Shown here: piece by piece, positions 6,815 to 9,509 of the stretch | How the letters are laid out: each line of letters begins with the position of its first letter | Numbering within the stretch: position 1 is the first letter of the stretch | Assembly (NCBI GenBank): GCA_019307645.1 | Contig: JAFDJF010000050.1 | Location: forward strand, 1-9,509 | Direction of reading: 5' to 3' | DNA: 9,509 nucleotides | From: Deltaproteobacteria bacterium | GTDB lineage: Bacteria > Desulfobacterota > DSM-4660 > Desulfatiglandales > Desulfatiglandaceae | Program-made: the position numbers and the translations under genes | The notes under the pieces: generated by a model | The model's database searches: none | Told to the model about the DNA's origin: nothing | Seen by the model: only the letters and a program-made list of their open reading frames with translations

Positions 6815-7522
6815 CTAAGATTCCTCCCCATATTTGTTGATGGCCATTGGCAGCGCAACACCTGTTTGAAATTTCAGAGGATCTTCAGGATGTGACTTGT
6901 TTATAAAGCTCAACTGGACGGAAACCATTGCGGGCAGCTTGCCTTTAGATTCCCCCTCCGCAGAATTCCACTCGTCAGATTCATCACCTTCCAAATCATA
7001 GTAGGTGAAATTTACCGAAAAAAGACTGTCACAGAGGATCAACCCGCCTGTTTGTTCCTCCGGCGCGTTTCCAATCTCCGGTGTGTCGGAACGGTATAGT
7101 GTAAACGCTTCTTCCTCTTCGTTTTTTTTCACGTAAAAAGCGATCCGGGTTAAACCGGAATATTTATCCTCTTCGTCCAGGGAAAGGTATTTTGTGGAAA
7201 GGAATACAAGGGAGTCGGCATCCCTGCCGTCGATCTCCTCATTTTGTCCCAGGAAGTCAACAGTTCCGGATGTGTCGTCTTCATCTTCAGAAGTCTCTTC
7301 CTTTTTTGAAAGGATGCCGCATTCCAGATCATCCCGTATCCTTTCCAGGGTAATCCGGGCCATTTGGTAAATATCCGCTTCAAATGCGGTTTCATTCATT
7401 TGTGCGAGAGTTCTTGTGAAAGAGGCGTAGATTAATGAAAGGACTGTCGCAAGGATCGCCATTGCGACCAGGATTTCCAGGAGAGTGAAGCCCTTTATGT
7501 TTAGCCCGGTTGATTTGTTCAT
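6815..7522 (-). CDS. gspJ: Minor pseudopilin GspJ
   Basis: This 235-residue protein begins MNKSTGLNIKG followed by FTLLEILVAMAILATVLSLI: an 11-residue leader with cleavage after Gly11, Glu at mature position 5 and a hydrophobic helix. The segment ARITLERIRDDLE after the helix (about residues 55-67) and the late strand PAMVSVQLSF fit the GspJ family, whose members are the largest pseudopilins after GspK. It forms the tip complex with GspI and GspK. Two stretches are very acidic: residues 75-85 (EETSEDEDDTS) and the region around GDESDEWNSAEGE near residue 190; they look like surface loops. The ATG at 7520-7522 is the only start consistent with the leader, although no clear ribosome site lies in the 12-base gap after gspI. 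The final codons carry the ribosome site for gspK, and the TAG stop lies 3 bases before the gspK start. Confidence 0.92.
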   Translation of the reverse strand: MNKSTGLNIKGFTLLEILVAMAILATVLSLIYASFTRTLAQMNETAFEADIYQMARITLERIRDDLECGILSKKEETSEDEDDTSGTVDFLGQNEEIDGRDADSLVFLSTKYLSLDEEDKYSGLTRIAFYVKKNEEEEAFTLYRSDTPEIGNAPEEQTGGLILCDSLFSVNFTYYDLEGDESDEWNSAEGESKGKLPAMVSVQLSFINKSHPEDPLKFQTGVALPMAINKYGEES

Positions 7523-7534
7523 GATATTAAATGG

Positions 7535-8053
7535 TTATCGCATTTCAGGAGAAAACCGATACAGCCTGAGACTGTATGAATAAAGTTCATCTTCACCCCA
7601 GGAAATGGTCAAGTCGAGTTGTCTGAGATGATCGGATACATTTTCCGGGCTGTCGAACGACGGTTCTTGTGCGGTGAGTTCCCAGGAGTAGCCGGGAAAG
7701 TCATCTCCGAAATCGCCGGAATCTGAGGTGAGATCCTCAGCCTTTTCTATCTCCAGTTCGGCTATTTTTTCCTGGGCCAGAAGGGGGGCTGTTGTGCTGA
7801 ATTTTGCTTCACAGGCCCGTGACAGGCTTCCGGACTGTGCGTTCAGCACGGCCATTAGGGTAATGGCGATAATGGCCATTGCCACCATCACCTCAAGGAG
7901 CGTAAAGCCCGGGCATTTCCTGTTCAGGCGGGTCTTTCCTAATGCCATGCTGAATTGCACAAAGGGAACCCGTTTCAACAGCATTGGCCCGTAAACCGCC
8001 CGGTATATTCCTGCGAGGTGTCTTTGGGTGGTGAGATCCTGATTATTCATCAT
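7535..8053 (-). CDS. gspI: Minor pseudopilin GspI with unusually long leader
   Basis: The prepilin motif PGFTLLEVMVAMAIIAITLM is at residues 48-67: cleavage after Gly49, Glu at mature position 5 and a hydrophobic helix. The mature part (about 123 residues) has the GspI pattern, with SRACEAKFSTTAPLLAQEKI after the helix, a GYSWEL strand and LRQLDLTISWGE. GspI pairs with GspJ and GspK in the pseudopilus tip. The start at 8051-8053 overlaps the gspH stop (ATGATGA), typical of coupled genes, but it implies a 49-residue leader where about 6-20 is normal. The internal ATG at 7946-7948 (residue 36) would give a 14-residue leader but has no obvious ribosome site. The true start is therefore open. The mature protein is the same either way. 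Twelve bases separate its stop from gspJ. Confidence 0.9.
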   Translation of the reverse strand: MMNNQDLTTQRHLAGIYRAVYGPMLLKRVPFVQFSMALGKTRLNRKCPGFTLLEVMVAMAIIAITLMAVLNAQSGSLSRACEAKFSTTAPLLAQEKIAELEIEKAEDLTSDSGDFGDDFPGYSWELTAQEPSFDSPENVSDHLRQLDLTISWGEDELYSYSLRLYRFSPEMR

Positions 8054-8559
8054 AAGTCTTCAAATTCAATGTATTTTTCGAATATCTTGACCCCTGGGAG
8101 AAATGTTCTCAGTACGATAGTGAATTCCCTGCCGTCCTCCCCTTCCAGATGAATGGCTGATTGCTGGACGTACCCCTTTTTATTGAATCGGAGGCTTATT
8201 TCTCCCCCAATCTTTTTATCCCTGTCCTTGAATGATATGTCCGTGATGCGAATGCCCTGGGGAAGATAGATCGCACGTTCTTTGCGGTAGAGATCACGTC
8301 CTTCCGGGGTCATGCCGTCAGGACCGTCCCAGTACATGTTTGATTCGAGATCAAAAAAAAGCACACAGGTCTCCTGTTTTTGTATCGCATCGGTTCTCAA
8401 CTTGTTAATCTTACCGATCAGTTTGCGCGTTGTGCTCTTCAGGTTGTCGGTCAGGACTGCATCTTGAAATCGCGGAGCGGTTATTGAAAAAACCAGCCCA
8501 ATCAATATGACGACTACCATGAGTTCGATTAGCGTATAGCCTTTTGTGTGTCGCGGCAT
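8050..8559 (-). CDS. gspH: Minor pseudopilin GspH
   Basis: The 169-residue protein starts MPRHTKG followed by YTLIELMVVVILIGLVFS: a short basic leader, a prepilin peptidase site after Gly7, the conserved Glu at mature position 5 (residue 12) and a hydrophobic helix to about residue 28. The rest is a beta-rich globular domain ending in a GREFTIVLRTF strand near the C-terminus, as in the GspH/FimT family. GspH joins the pseudopilus near its tip, next to the I-J-K complex. The ATG at 8557-8559 is the only start that gives a proper leader; the upstream GATGAAAAG is only a weak ribosome site. The stop TGA overlaps the gspI start by 4 bases, which points to coupled translation. It lies downstream of the inserted 166-bp element, which may affect its transcription from gspG. 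Confidence 0.9.
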   Translation of the reverse strand: MPRHTKGYTLIELMVVVILIGLVFSITAPRFQDAVLTDNLKSTTRKLIGKINKLRTDAIQKQETCVLFFDLESNMYWDGPDGMTPEGRDLYRKERAIYLPQGIRITDISFKDRDKKIGGEISLRFNKKGYVQQSAIHLEGEDGREFTIVLRTFLPGVKIFEKYIEFEDL

Positions 8560-8617
8560 TGCTTTTCATCAAAAAACAATATAGGATCTAACATTATGAC
8601 TTTATTGTAAAAATATG

Positions 8618-8783
8618 GTAACTACTCAGGTTCAAGGGTTCACGGTTTCCCGCTTTCGCTTCAGACGGGATCTACGCTTCGCTCCGACAGTCAAGGTTAA
8701 AGTGATGAAGGAGGGGCTCTATTCTTTAGACAAAGACGATTAACCGTGAACCGCTGAACCCTGAACCTAACAACCTGAGTTAC
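8618..8783. mobile_element. MITE-like 166-bp element with inverted ends and an 8-bp target duplication
   Basis: The element fills most of the gap between gspG and gspH and encodes nothing recognisable. Its left end reads GTAACTACTCAGGTT; its right end, read on the other strand, begins GTAACTCAGGTT, so both termini start GTAACT and share CAGGTT. Further inside, both ends carry runs of GGTTCA-type units (8629-8648 and 8742-8768, inverted). Immediately outside, AAAATATG occurs at 8610-8617 and again at 8784-8791, a perfect 8-base direct repeat of the kind made by transposition. The right copy begins 10 bases from the gspG stop codon, so the insertion spared both genes. Removing the element and one repeat copy leaves a 68-base gspG-gspH spacer. 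It has no transposase, so any movement would depend on one supplied in trans. A family name is not assigned. Confidence 0.68.
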
Positions 8784-8801
8784 AAAATATGTTTATTGCT
8801 T

Positions 8802-9235
8802 TTACTCAATTTCCCAGTTATTAATATCCGCGTTTTCGTCCTCACCGCCCGGCTCACCGTCGGGGCCATAAGACATAAGGTCAAAACTATCCGTGTTATA
8901 CGTGCCGGGAGACAGGTAGATATATTCATTGCCCCAGGGATCTTTTGGGATCTTGCTTTTTTCCATGTATCCACCCTTTCTCCATTTATTGGCAAGTTGG
9001 CCGACTTCCGGTGCCTGGACAAGGGCGTCAAGGCCCTGTTCAGTGGACGGATAAGCGCCGTTATCCAGTTTATACATTTTTAGAGCGGTCTCTATGCTCG
9101 TAATTTGAATCATGGCCGCATTGATCCTGGCCTCCTGTGGTCGACCCATAATCTTTGGGCCCACATATAAGGCCAGAATACTCAGGATCACAACAACAGT
9201 GTGAAACCTTGATCATTTGAATTGTTCTTAAACAT
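8802..9235 (-). pseudogene. gspG: Major pseudopilin gene gspG, frameshifted after the prepilin cleavage site
   Basis: GspG is the main subunit of the T2SS pseudopilus. Two pieces are visible in different frames. From the ATG at 9233-9235 (strong Shine-Dalgarno upstream) the frame reads MFKNNSNDQG, the cleavage glycine, FTLLL and a stop. The rest of GspG is in another frame from about 9194: VVVILSILALYVGPKIMGRP, then the mature domain with YKLDNGAYPSTEQGLDAL, the DPWGNEYIY motif and a C-terminal acidic SYGPDGEPGGEDENAD segment matching the family's calcium site, ending at a TAA (8802-8804). Against the family pattern GFTLIELMVVVVIL, about 16 bases are missing, including the codon for the conserved Glu at mature position 5. 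Restoring them would give about 149 residues, the normal length. The 129-codon body opens with a GTG at 9189-9191 but has no ribosome site and no leader, so it should not work alone. A true mutation and an assembly error cannot be told apart here. Confidence 0.88.
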
Positions 9236-9244
9236 TGTATCTAT

Positions 9245-9251
9245 CCCTCCT
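9245..9251 (-). promoter_or_regulatory. Shine-Dalgarno sequence of gspG
   Basis: On the minus strand AGGAGGG lies 9 bases before the ATG at 9233-9235. It is the strongest ribosome site in the window, as expected for the most abundant pseudopilin. It fixes the authentic start of gspG, and therefore shows that the frame break lies inside the gene and is not an upstream mis-call. Confidence 0.8.
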
Positions 9252-9335
9252 TTTACTATATGCCGGGTTTCTTTGTACATGAGCGACGTTCGTCAGACTT
9301 CTCGGTTTTTCCTTCCCGTCGCGGCCTCTTTCGGT

Positions 9336-9509
9336 TCAGCGTATCATCTGGTTTATATCAAATATGGGAAGAAGAATGGAGAAAACGATAAATGCGACGC
9401 TAACGGCCATGGTTAAGATCATGACCGGTTCCAGCAAGGAAGTCATAGCCATGATCTGGGCCTCTGTCTCTCCCTCATAGATCTCGGCAATTTTGTTGAG
9501 CATATCCTC
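9336..9509 (-). CDS. gspF: T2SS inner-membrane platform protein GspF, C-terminal end (partial)
   Basis: The frame is open from the right edge of the window to a TGA at 9336-9338, giving the last 57 residues of a longer protein. It reads EDMLNKIAEIYEGETEAQIM, then a segment containing LLEPVMILTMAV and a hydrophobic helix (VAFIVFSILLPIFD), ending in INQMIR. This is the classic C-terminus of the GspF/PilC family: the second T2SSF domain ends in a membrane helix preceded by the conserved LLEP motif. GspF is a polytopic inner-membrane protein that contacts the GspE ATPase and GspL and supports pseudopilus assembly. It lies 100 bases upstream of gspG in the same direction, the usual F-G order. The first ~350 residues are outside the window, so nothing can be said about its start or integrity. 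Confidence 0.93.
   Translation of the reverse strand, partial: EDMLNKIAEIYEGETEAQIMAMTSLLEPVMILTMAVSVAFIVFSILLPIFDINQMIR

Noticed and set aside
8585..8617. Promoter for gspH-K in the AT-rich segment just upstream of gspH
   Set aside because: TATATT and CATAAT-like boxes occur on the minus strand, but none has a -35 match at 16-18 bases; in such AT-rich DNA the evidence is too thin.
8618..8783. CRISPR-like array or attachment site between gspG and gspH
   Set aside because: The repeated units are inverted, short and unevenly spaced, with no spacer structure and no integrase or tRNA nearby. The flanking 8-base duplication points to a transposed element.
8780..9031. Alternative minus-strand frame overlapping the gspG body
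   Set aside because: It lies in a third frame and gives no recognisable pattern; the gspG frame contains the diagnostic YPSTEQGLDAL and DPWGNEY motifs.
9186..9210. Programmed -1 frameshifting as an explanation for the split gspG frame
   Set aside because: There is no X-XXY-YYZ slippery heptamer, only CTG TTG TTG TGA, and a -1 shift there would still yield a protein lacking Glu+5 and about 4-5 residues of the membrane helix. A deletion or sequence error explains the data better.

Overview
The window is one continuous, minus-strand type II secretion (T2SS, Gsp) gene cluster. Read in the direction of transcription (right to left) it holds the 3' end of gspF, then gspG (frameshifted), gspH, gspI, gspJ, gspK, gspL, gspM, gspN, gspC and a gspA/exeA-type ATPase that ends 3 bases before the left edge. 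Nothing convincing is encoded on the plus strand. The gene order, a short GspN, a GspL combining PilM-like and PilN-like parts, a GspC with a C-terminal PDZ domain and the moderate GC content suggest a Desulfobacterota (former Deltaproteobacteria) or related bacterium. This is inferred from architecture; no marker gene is present. The secretin (gspD) and the secretion ATPase (gspE) are not in view and presumably lie outside.

Region by region: 9336-9509 is the last 57 codons of the inner-membrane platform protein GspF. 8802-9235 is the major pseudopilin gene gspG, whose reading frame breaks right after the prepilin peptidase site. 8050-8559, 7535-8053, 6815-7522 and 5801-6811 are the minor pseudopilins GspH, GspI, GspJ and GspK, tightly packed and probably translationally coupled. 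After a 167-base gap with a plausible sigma-70-like promoter come gspL (4122-5633) and gspM (3604-4122), overlapping by one base, which build the inner-membrane assembly platform. gspN (2643-3518), gspC (1580-2503) and gspA (4-1575) follow.

Functionally, GspF/L/M form the inner-membrane platform, GspG polymerises into the pseudopilus that is tipped by H/I/J/K, GspC links the platform to the outer-membrane secretin, and GspA probably uses ATP and its peptidoglycan-binding tail to help the secretin assemble in the cell wall.

The genes themselves are a known system. The unusual material is at the junctions. (1) gspG carries what looks like a deletion of about 16 bases that removes the conserved Glu+5 region and shifts the frame. 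(2) A 166-base element with inverted ends and a perfect 8-base target duplication sits between gspG and gspH. (3) A second, about 133-base palindromic element sits at the 5' end of gspC; it forms two hairpins whose differences are compensatory and appears to supply the gspC start codon and first codons. (4) A 7-base-periodic repeat lies between gspM and gspN. Three unrelated-looking small repeats have therefore settled in three junctions of one operon, and a core gene is disrupted.
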